From positions 27,847,286 through 27,911,285 of the forward strand of contig OU862913.1 in NCBI GenBank assembly GCA_917880885.1: a DNA stretch of 64,000 bases, given 5' to 3'. Every line of letters starts with the position of its first letter. Position 1 is the first letter of the stretch. The notes beneath the pieces were generated by a model. That model was not told where the DNA came from. It did no database searches and was given only the letters and a program-made list of their open reading frames with translations. This DNA comes from Limnephilus marmoratus (Eukaryota > Arthropoda > Insecta > Trichoptera > Limnephilidae). Position numbers and translations under genes: made by a program. This document shows positions 35,901 to 47,900 of this stretch, in pieces.

Positions 35901-38900
35901 AAAATTGGGACCTCCCCCTCCCCCCCTTCCCCCTAGCTCACAACCAAGACGTCAGGACTTTTAGTATGTTCACACCCTAAGCACCCTAAACAAGTTTCTG
36001 GAGGAATCGCTTAGGTCCCTGCTCACGCACTCTACACCTCCTTTTGGAGCATTTATTGACTGGACTACTTTGCGGGCGTGCTCACAACAACTCACCAAAG
36101 TTTCATCGCAATCGGATGAACGGTTAGCAATTCACAGGAAAGTATGTAGAACAGTTTATATGGGAGAATTAAATTGTTGATTTTACTATCTTCCTCGCAA
36201 CTTTTCCATATTTTCTCAACGTTTAAACCTTTCCTGGACTACGACAAACATTTCAAAACCAAAATCAGCTAAATCGGCCCAGCCGTTCTCGAGTTTTAGT
36301 GAAACTAACAAACAGCAATTGATTTTTATATAGGGGGGGGGGGGGTAAAAGAGGCGGGGGGGTGGAGGGTGGTTAGAGGTTGTGGGGTGAGAGGGGGAGG
36401 GGGTTGAGAGGGATGGGGGGTAGGCTTTTTTATATCCATTTTTCGTATTACAAAAATAACAAACATGAGAATCGGGTATGGGTACCACCGCCCCGGGAAC
36501 CATTTTTTTGATAACCAACACGTCTGCCGTAGGTCATCCTTAGTGGTTCGCAACGTTTGGTGACTAGCAGGGGTGCCTGGGTTCATGGGGTGAGGTTTTT
36601 TCAGGTCTTGGCGGCGGATGCGTCTGCGCACCAGCTGCATGGCAGGTTGGATCTAGAGAAAGTGGTTGAGGGAGTCCCTTTGACTTCTCCAGCCTTACTC
36701 TCTCGGAACATCGCTTTGCACGGCAGTGGGAGGGATGGATTCATACATCCGCTCTCCTGGACACGCTGACCCCCACATTTCTACCCACCCCTAATACCCT
36801 TTCCTTCTCAGAAGATCCTCTCCTCCCTTTCCCTGAAACGAACCTTCACACAGCATCCCCAAAGAAGAGATAGGCAATGTGTCGAGCGATTGTAAAAAAA
36901 GGTCTCTCCCGATCCGGCCTTCTACGTAGTTGGTGAGGCAGATTCCACCGCCGCCGAGATCCTGACAAACCTCGCCCCATGAACCCGGGCTACCCGTACG
37001 GTGTTGATAATCCAATACATGGTTCCCGGGACGGCGGTACCCATACCCGCCTTCCAAATTACTGATACTATTTATTGACGGCCGGCGTGGTCAAGAGGTA
37101 AGGCTCTTGACTCGCAATCCGAAGGTCGTGGGATCGAATCCCGGCGTGGGCAAATAAATTTTGTTTGACTAATTTGGGTTATTTCATATAAAAATAATAT
37201 ATTTGCGTCACGTTCCAGAGTGGAAGATACTTTAGTATCGCCCTGGTGTAAGACCACCATTCAGAATTGAAACGTTGCTAAAATTACTTTGGCCGTGTTT
37301 GGTGACCAGATCTGAATAGCCAAGTAATTCTTCGCTTCCTCTTCCCCATCTCCTGCCCTTCCCCACCACCTTCTGCCTCATACTATACCCCATAGTCATG
37401 TCATAGTCTCACTGGCTCCAGACGGGAGCATTTGGGTCTCTTGTGCGGTATTCACATAAATATAAAATTAAAAATTATGCACACGAATAAATATTTCAAA
37501 ATGAGATATTTTTTACAATCCAACTGAATATTAGGTACTCTTTTTTTCATGAATACCGCACAAGAGTCCCAACTGCTCCCGTCTGGAGCCAGTGGGACTA
37601 TCACCCCCAATTGGGGTATGTTGTGAGGCTGAAGGTAGTGGGGGAGGGGAAGGAGTTAGGGAAGATGGAGGTGGGGAAGTACCTGACTTTTCAGATCTGG
37701 TCACTAAACACGGCTAAAGCCATTTCAAGTAACGTTTCAATTCTTCCACTCTAATGGCCGTAAAATAAAATGAAAAAACAAAAACCAAAATATAAAAAAA
37801 ATATAACAAATTGTTTTTTTGTGTAGGTATCTACTTTATACCTACTGTGTTTATGTATCTATTTATGTCTACGCACTTCAATACACAAATTACAAATAAC
37901 TACTACTTATTAAAATTCTGGAAGCGAGAATTCAACATCTTTATCTGAACCATACTGTAGGTCCAGTGAACTATAGGTACGTGAAACCCGGCTTCTAGCG
38001 GAACGAAATCTAGTTCCAAAAACGTCCGCTTGCAACGGCTGATGTGTGAGCGGTGCAGTCGGAATCGAAATTATGATTTGCTGGTATGACAGCCTTAACG
38101 TTTTCTTTCATGTTATTTTTTTTTGTTTTATAGAAGTTATTTTTGTTTACAAGTTTTAAGTTGATTTTTTTTCTAAATAACCAGCCAAAAATGGTGATGT
38201 GATTGTAATTTAATTATAAGTTAAGATATTAACGTTTTCATTCATGTTGATTTTTTGTTTAGTTTAATAGAAGCTACTTTTGTTTATAAGTTCTAAATAA
38301 CCAGCCAAAAATGGTGCTGTCATTATAAGTCTGAATAAAATTATTTCTGTATTTAAAAAAAAATAAGTTAATTAGCTTTTAACACTATTTTCTCTTTTTG
38401 ATTTGATTTTGGTGAAGGAGGAAACCATATGTTTCCTTATAACGCCGTTGGGAAAGTGGTGGGTCCCCTCCAATGGACAGAATAGCATGTGTGGCGCGCA
38501 GGAGCATTCAACTAAATATTATTTAGCTACTCTGGGAATTGGATGACGATGAGAGGGTTCTTACCTTCTTGAGGACGTCCTGCAGCTCCTGGTCGTTGGA
38601 TTCCTTGCCCCAACCCGAGGATGTGCAGCGGGTGTAGTGCTCCGGGGCCTCTGTGTCCTGTATCTTGGGCAGGCAAACCACCCCCACGTGGGGTTTCAGC
38701 TCAAAGGGGACTGCCAGTTTCAGCAGAGCTATGTCGTAGAATAACCCCTCTGAAATTCAATAATATTTTAATAAATTTTTCTTACATTAACTCCACACAA
38801 TAAAAAAAGAAATAATTTCCCTCATATATTCGGCCTATACATCATCTTTGAAGATGCTGTGTGTAGGGTTTTTTTGAGAAGAGGAAGGAGTGAACATGAG

Positions 38901-41900
38901 TCTTGAAGAGACCCGTGTTGTAGGAGGGAGAAAACACAGTGGCTGGCAAATCGTTCGGCAGCCGAGCTGTTGAACTCAAGAACGAGTCGTAGAAGCAACC
39001 CGTTCTAATGTGACAAATGTCAACTGTATACAAATGTTGGGCATGCTTTTGGGATATTTCCAAACTGTGCACCGTTGCCAAAGGAATCAATGATGCTAGT
39101 TTCTCGGAGCATCTTAAATTGTAATATTTGTAGAACAAGGACGCTTGTGCTCCAAATATTGCAATGCGTTTGTTAAGATAGGAGAATCTATCAAACGGAC
39201 TGCCCGTTTCTGCTTACAGTCTAGAGTTCTTTATAATTTTTTTGGGATCCAGACCAGAGGTGGCTGCCAAATTTATCCGTGGGACGTGATTGCGATTTGT
39301 ACAGGGTTAGGTTAGAGGTTAGGTAAACACACAAGTGAATCTCGAGGGGCTTTAAATGGAGTGCCAAGCTTCAAAATAAAATTATTATCTCCATTTGTTA
39401 ACCTAAGTTCCCCTACATTTTCCTTCAGTTTCCCTTCGGATACCCTTAACTTTCACTTTCCCTTCAGTTCCTCTTCGCCTCCCCTTCATCCGATTTTCAT
39501 CCATCACTTTCCCTTCGTATCCCCTTAAATTCTTCAGTTTTCACACCGTTTCCCTACATACCAGTTCCCTTGAGTTACTTTTTCCCTTCGGATCCTCTTC
39601 ATTTCAATTTCCCTACAGTTTCTAAATATCACTTCCCCTAAGTTCATCTACTTTTCTCTTCAGATTCCTTAAGTTACCCTTCAGTCTCCTACATATCAGT
39701 TCCCCAAAGTTTCTCTCCATTTCTGTGAGATATCTAAAAGCTTCCGAGCTTCTCACATAGATGGCAGGGATAAGAGCTTTCCTTAAAGTGCGCAAGATGG
39801 CGGCAGGATTAGTTACCAGTTAGTTCGCCAGAGGTTGATGATTGATCCGTTTCCCACAGAAGACAGTGGGAACCAGATCAATTATAGCTAGCTCCTAGTA
39901 AGATCGACTAATCGAAGTCAATTCCTGTAATACGAGAAGTATCAATGAACCTCAGATTCACCAAAGAACTCTTTTTCTTCCCTAAGAGAAATCTCCTTCC
40001 AAGGCGTGTTGGAGATAAACTGATTGTGGGAACACAACAATTTCTTTTCAGATTTCATTTACGTCCATTAGTTCTCATATCCCCTACATATAGTTACCCT
40101 AAGTTTACCTATATTTCCCTTCAGTTCCCCTTCACTTCCCCTCGCTCCCTACTCACGCTGTACAAACTCCTCGTGTATGTTGCTATCGGCAACCTGCCTG
40201 TCCTGGTGTGGCAGTTCCTCGCTCTGGGTGCTGCGGTCCCACTCGCCGGCGCGCACCAGCAGATAGGGTGGATCCTCTCCCCCCTTCCCCATCAGACAGT
40301 GTGCGGCCGTCACCACCAACTCGGGGTGAATGATCGCACCCCCACACACGTGCGCGTTGTTCTTATTCTGGCTGGAAACAAAATATCATCAACATTATCA
40401 TACATCTCCCTCACACATATAAATGAAATGAAACACAACTCTTGTCGCTGTGGCTGAGCCGTAATAAGATATATATGTTTCCTCCAAAGGAAAAAAGAGT
40501 AGTACTCTGTAGGAAACAATTGCACGTATTTTATTTGTTTCACCATTATTTAATGTGTTAGAAACAGCTGCAGCATTATAGCGATAAGGAACATGTTTTT
40601 ATTGCCTTTTTATGCCGTCACGGTACCGTAACTGTGTAATTATAAAAGCTCTCATTGCATATACATACATAATATATGTAATCTTGTGTATAAATATGTC
40701 TAGGAATGTGTGTAATGTTATTCTTCTCTATCTTTTTTATTTATTTTTTTTTATCTATTTTTCATATTGTGATTTCTCGTTATATGTGTGCTCTAATGTT
40801 ATAATTAATATTGTGAAATTTACCTGCTGAAAAACTACTTTGGCAACAGCCAAACTTAACAGGTGCTTACAATGAAGAGAATAAAAAAAATTACAGTTAG
40901 GCCCTCCGTTCATGGAGATACTTACAAAGTACGTGATTGTGACGCAACCACAAGTACCCATAGATATATACAATTTTTTAATGCTAGTCTCCGTACACGG
41001 CGCTATCCGAAATATACTGAACTTAATCATTTTTCACGTGCAGCCGTGGAGTTAACATGCAGTCAAGCGATGTCATATGATTTTTTTTCCAACATCAATC
41101 CATGCCTTCTCCACTAAATCCTTTCTTATGTATTCTGGTAACGTATAGTTATATAAACATGCATTTTTTCCACTTTCAGAACAAATCTAACATTACTTTC
41201 ATGTTCCGACGCCATTTCTGTCAAACGTCGAACGAATAAGTATCAGACACAAATGATGCAAGCGTCGCGTGCGATCAGCACTGTCGGTATCGTGATACTG
41301 ATTGGAAACCGACAGCCACCGCGGAGCGCCGTAAACGGGCACCAGCAATATCGTACGAGGGGTACTTACGACCGGCGCGTATGATATGCGCACGAGGATC
41401 GAGTATCTTGTAAGTATCTCCGTGAACGGAGGCACTTAATCCTTTCTTACGTATTCTGGTAATGTATAGTGGCATTTTTTTCCCATTTCCAGAACCAATC
41501 TAATATTATCTTCATGTTCAGACGCCATTTCTGTCAAACGTCAAACGAATAGTAGTAGACATGATAGCATGAAACTGACTTCAAACCGACAGCCGCCGCA
41601 TAGCGCCGTGTACGAACACTAGCAAAATCGTACGGTGGGTACTCACGAGCGGCGCGCGTGCTACGCGCATGAGGCTCGAGTAGCTTAGTAAGTAGCGTCA
41701 TGTAAAGGGGGAACTTAGACTTACTCTAAAAGTTGCACAGTCCAAGGAAACTCTCCAAATTTAGCTTGCTTCTCATCTCCACTCCATTTAGTTCTTGTAC
41801 CCACTCCATTGGGGTTACCGAAACCGCACATGGGTTCAGCCTTGGAGATGACCTGAGGAGTGACCTGAGGGGTGACTTTGGGGGTGACCTGGACACCGTG

Positions 41901-44900
41901 GGTCACAGGTGCTTCTTCGGACACTGGGATATCTTCCAACTCTTCGCATCGGGTCTTTAAGCTGGTTGCAGTCTCCGGTCTGCAACAGACTTCCGTAGGA
42001 TCCTGGCATGGTTCTTCTGGACTCTCTTTTATCCTGGAAATGTAATACAGCACCATCTCAATTATCCGACAACTACTGATGAGATAACATTGGTTTATGA
42101 GTTACTGCAATGCCACTTAACCCTTAATTAGGCACATGGGGTCAAGACCATTTCAAATTGAAAATAAAATATGTTAGAGTGTTTGGAATGCATCAGCGCT
42201 CTTTCTAGCTTCCTACCTTCCCACGGGGTACGTAAATCAGTCACGACCAGAAAACCAACGCGTGCGTACGTGTCGCTGCTCTCTTAAATAATATCCATAA
42301 GTATAGTAAATTTATTTTTCAGAAACACTTTAGGGTAGCTCACTTGGATGCAAAATTGATGAAACTGCCGACGATTCTGAATATTTTTTTATTAAGTTGA
42401 ACTCGGCTATACCAAAAATTTGTAGTATTGACAGAGATAAGAAGCTGTTTTATTTTTTGAATTGTTTAAAGTCAAAGTTATGTATCATTGAAGAAGATGA
42501 TAACAATAATAATCTAAACAAAAATATGAAAGTGAACAAGACACAGAAAAACAGAAAAAGACAATGATCGCAACTGGGACTCGAACCCAGACCTTTAACT
42601 CTCTCGTCTAATCGGGACGTACGCGTTAACCAATTTCACTATTGCCACCTGTAAAACTGTCATATTTGTCAATTTCATAATATTTAAAATTTTAGAATTA
42701 ACAATACTATCTTCAACTATATTATATTATACATTTGAAACTGTCAACGAGTTTGTATATCTCGGTACTATGGTGACAAATGACAACAATGTATCCAGCG
42801 AAATCAAAAGAAGAATAGTAGCTGCAAATCGACACTACTTTGGGCTACAGAAGCATATGAAATCTCGCCACCTTACCAGAAGAACTAAAGTCCTGCTTTA
42901 CAAGACCCTTATACGACCTGTTCTTATGTATGGTTCGGAATGCTGGACAATCAGTAAGGGTGATGAAGGAGCCCTAGAAAGTTTTGAAAGGAAGGTGCTG
43001 CGAAGGATTTACGGCCCAGTCTGTGATAATGGAGAATGGCGTATCAGATACAACCAGGAGCTATACGATCTTTACGAGGACCCTAATATCTCCAAGGAAA
43101 TCAAAACTGGAAGACTCAGGTGGGCTGGACATATCCAGAGAATGAGCGAAGGAGATATTCCAAAGCGAATTATGGATGGTGCACCTGGGGGTCGGAGAAG
43201 AGTTGGAAGACCAAAGCTTCGATGGCTGGATGGAGTGGTGAAGGACGCAAGCACCATCGGCATCCGAAACTGGCGCAACGCAGCACAACACCGACAGTCA
43301 TGGAGGCAGGCTCTGCTGGAGGCCAAGACCCGACCTGGGTTGTAGGGCCACAGATGATGATGATGATGAGATGATCTTCAACTAATTATTTTTCCATATT
43401 ACGGGCAACTACCCTTTTTATTAGAAACAATCTTTCTATGAATTGGTTTGTAACCTGGATTGCGTCTCGGATAAATATGTCCAAATGTATTCATATGGAA
43501 CTATTGACTTTATACAAAAGTCTAAATGAATATACATTTTTTCAAAGAGAAAAACTCTCTCTTTATATCTTTTGAAGTTTATTCCCATCATTGTAAATAT
43601 ATCATTGAAGAAGAAGAAGATAACAATAATAATCTAAAAGAAAATATGAAAGAGAACAAGACACGGAAATACAGAAAAAGACAATGGTCGCAACTGGGGC
43701 TCGAATCCAGACCTCTCGTCTAACCGGGAAGTGCGTGTTAACCAATGATATATTGGAATACAGGAATGGGGATAACCTTCAAACGTTAAATAAAGAGAGT
43801 TTTTCTTAAGAAAAATCAAAGTCATCTTTTTGTTTCTTGATGTTAATTATAATAAAGTATTTCAATATTTTTGATAATACATGCTTCGTTTTATTTATTA
43901 CTTCCAATCCATTTTAATTATTTCTTTGGGGTCGGTAGTGACCCCTTGCGATTAATTGTATGATTTTCTTAAAGCGCTTAATTAAGGGTTAAATAAATAA
44001 ATTGTTTGTCCATTCGTCGCCGTTCCCCTTCCTCTGCTGCGTCCCCTTCACCTCCTGTGTTCCGTCCCCCCCCATACGGTTACCTCTCCCCCTCACGGAT
44101 TCCCCTCCCCCTCCTTCCTTCCCTCCCTGATGTTAAACTATACGAAATACACTCATTTTTTGCAAAAATCTCGCGCGCCACATGTTGCAAATTTTTTAAT
44201 ACAAATTTCATAACGCCAGTTTCACCAGTATTTTTTTTTACATTAGCTCCACACAGGAGGCCCTGAGAAAAATAATTTCCCTCAGGGCCTCCATACTTAC
44301 ATCTCCCTCAATGTATAAATAAAATGAAATCCAATTTCTGTCGCAAAATTGTAGTAAGTACTTTGAAGTAAACATGTGTTTATTGCCGTCACGGTACCGT
44401 TACCGTGAATCGTCGTGGTAAATGCAAAAGCGTCTGTCTATACCCGCCTCCCAAATTGCAAAACCGCCAGTCGTGCTGAATTAAAAATTTCTATGTGGAA
44501 AGATTTTAAAACTAAGGCAGAGAATGTTAAAATGTTATGTGTGGTTGGTCTTGCTGTATGGATGTGAGACATGGACCTTGAAAGCAAATACCGTGAACAG
44601 GTTTGAAATGTGGCTTCACCGGAGAATGCTCACGGTCCCATGGACCGACATGATCGTCAAAAAAGAAATTCTCAGGCGGGCTAGAGCAGATATAGAACGG
44701 CTGACATTAATAAAAGTTAGTGGAGGTTATCCACCTCTTACCCGTCCTGGTATAAATAACAGATGGTTACTCCTTCAAGGCTCTCGCAAAGATTCTAATT
44801 TTTTTGTTAAACGAAGCTACATTTATTTATTTTGAATGAATCTAGACCTCCAGTGTCCTTGCATACGTTGTTAGTAAGCAGTATGCAAGTGCTTAACAGG

Positions 44901-47900
44901 AAAAATAAAATGCAAAAAAATAGGTTAGTAAGACAAAGATAAATTAAACAGGGCAAAAGAAAAACTCATTCTGTAAAAACCCGCAAGCACCTGCATAAAA
45001 TAGAGAACTTAATACAATAAATCTCAAATCAATTGGCAAGTACCAACAAAAAATTTGAATGGCTTTCGGTCTAACCATAAACTACACTTAGCTTCCATAA
45101 AAAATAAAAATATTCTAATATATAATATTCTGCTTTTTTTAATAAAAGTCAGGAAAATTTCATATCTGGATCACTTACTTCGAGGGGAGAAGTATCACTT
45201 GCTCCAATTAATAACAAAAGGCAAGATAGAGAGGCTCACCGATGGTCTGGTAGGAGACCAATGTCTTGGCTGCAAAATGTACGAGAGTGGACCAGCATTA
45301 GAAGTGTGGAGGAGCTATTCCGGGCAGCGCAAGACAGAGAGACATTTTCCAGATTGATCGCCAACGTCGGGGGGACCTTACAAGTATAAGAAGATATGGG
45401 CAGAAGTTTTTACCTTCGATCGATGCAGTAAACATCTTCTGTTGTGCACTGATTTGCCTTGACACAATTCCCAAGAGTTCCATCACTTGCCTTACAACTT
45501 GAGATACGCGTACCTGCACAAAATATACATTATTAATCCTTATTAGCTCCACACAGGAGGCCCTGAGGAAAATAAATCTCCCCAGGGCCTATGTCGCATT
45601 TGTGGAGGGTATTTTTAGGAAAGGAAGGTGATTAGATTTAAAACGATAATATGCATAGTTCCTACCGGAATGTCATTTATCCATCCTACCTTCCCAAACC
45701 ATGTCACCTTTCTGAAGAAAGCAGGGAACAATGACAACTGGTTGAGTTGTTATGTGTTGTGATAGACTTTTAATTTGGTAAGTGATTGGTTTTCCTAGTT
45801 CCTTGTTATCCATAGTCTTTGCCATACATGTATAATCCTCCAACTTCAAACAAACTAATTTGGTTTCGCATAATTACAGTTCATTTTGCCAGTTGCATTT
45901 GAGGCTGTAATCGAACACAGTTTCGGATGCAACAGAAAGAGAGAAAGTTCTGGAAATAAAAAAAATATTAGTGGTCGGTAGGAATTTGAGGGTCAATGTG
46001 TCCAGGAGTGACGGACGTATGAATCCATCCATCCAACTGCGACGCAAGGTGAAGGGTTGAGAAAGTCCGGTTGGTCTACCTCAACCAGTCTCTCTAGATG
46101 GGCAGGTGCATTAGTCGTCAAGACCCGGACAAATCTCACACCATGAACCCAACACCAAACATACTTGGCAGAAATTATCCAATAAACGGTTCCCGGGGTG
46201 GCAGGATCCACACCCACCTTACAAATTGAGAAATGAAAACATACGAGGGGGTACCCAAAAGAAACCGAACTGATGTTGTGGTGGGCCGAGTTTTTGTAGT
46301 ACCGTGTTCTGCCGTTAGGGGGCGTATAGAGCCACCATTCCCGAATCAGTAAGTCAAACGTCATCGCTAAAGAAGGTTGCGTACGGTTTGTGTGAATTTT
46401 TAGTGACAGTTGTTTTGTGTGTTCGTCATTTTTGCAATGGCTGATTGTCGTGAACAGCGCGTGGCCGTAAAGTTTTGCTTCTTGCTCGGAAAAACTGGCA
46501 CAGAAACTCTTGAAATATTCAAACAACCACAGGGTTTAACAGTTCTTCTTCTTCTTGTACGTTCAACGGACGTCGGCTATCATGTTGGCTATGGGGACTT
46601 TGATTAGGGTCACAGGGGGCACAGTGGAACGAAAAACGTATTTCGATTTTTAGAAAAATAAACCTTTATTCAATCAGTTTAAAATCTTTTATAAAATCTT
46701 AAGTGGTCTTTGATTTATCATTGCAAAACAAAAAAAAATTAAAAAATGTTCATAGTAAAATAATTACAGGCATTTTTCCGAGATCAGAATTTTGTTCCAC
46801 TGTGCCCCAGGTCTGGGGTAGAGTGAAACACCCCTAGGGGCACAGTGGAACATACCTACATAATAAATCTAAAAATTATTCAGTAAACTCAGGAATTATT
46901 CAGGAAATTATACATTCTTAAGATGCGTTGTGGAAAGTACAAAATGTTGGCCTATCGTTTTGTTGATGTTTGTCTTATTTATTATTCCTTATTCCACTGT
47001 GCCCCGTTCCAATGTGCCCCACACCCAATTTCATGAAAACAAAAATTATCAAAATTTTTAGGTTAACCTTAAGGTTATGTTTTGTTGTAAAATACATCAT
47101 AAATTACATACCAGATATACAGTTTAAATGTCACTTACCAGTAGCTACGATATTTTGAGTAGATCGAAAAAGATTACACAATAATTTATAAGAAATGAAT
47201 GCTGAAAAACCGATTTCCTAAAATATTTAACGCGCGGCCCAAACAACTTCACTTTGACAACTGAATAAAAATGGCCGCTTGTGCTCTTAATTTTGTTGTT
47301 AATAAAAACAATCGAAATGTAAGATAGGGAAAGAGTTATTGTAGGTGTTTCACTCTGCCCCGCGTTCCACTGTGCCCCCTATGACCCTACTGCGACCCGG
47401 AACAGCTCTATGGTAGACTAGCCAAACCACTGTCTCAGCTTTTTCAGTCATGAGATTCTCCTTATTCCAGGGCGCCGTCTTCCGGCACTCTTTCCCTTCA
47501 TTATGCTTTCTACCTGGAAGTTTTGAAAAGACAGTTTGCGGCGGAAGGGGCATAATTTGTGGCAGTCGGGAGATTGGGTTTTCCACCATGATAACGTCCC
47601 TGTTCACACAGCCCTGTCTGTGCACCAATTTTTTACCAAAAATGGCATGACCCCTGTGCCCCATCCCCTTTACTCCCCCGACCTTGCCCACTGTGATTTT
47701 TTTTTATTTTCCCGAATGAAAAGAGTCATGAAAGGGAAGCGTTTTGCCGACATTACTGAAGTGATGAAAAACACAATGCAGGCGCTGTCAGGCATCACAG
47801 AATACGAATTTAAAAATGTTTTGAACAATGGAAAAAACGAGTACGCTTTAGACCACACGACTGACGTAAAACTACAAAACAAACCTCGCCCAATGAACCC

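Larger units (their letters stand above)
42121..43988. mobile_element. TTAA-flanked piggyBac-like element in SPH intron 2
   Basis: TTAA (42117-42120) then CCCTTAATTAGGCAC; the right end, reversed, reads CCCTTAATTAAGCGC before TTAA (43989-43992). GGGGTC blocks lie near both ends, as in the element at 15182-16137. It carries an RTE fragment and two SINE copies and no transposase. Confidence 0.75.

Noticed and set aside
37083..37155. Functional tRNA gene
   Set aside because: A and B boxes are present, but the anticodon stem has mismatches and the sequence continues as a SINE body.
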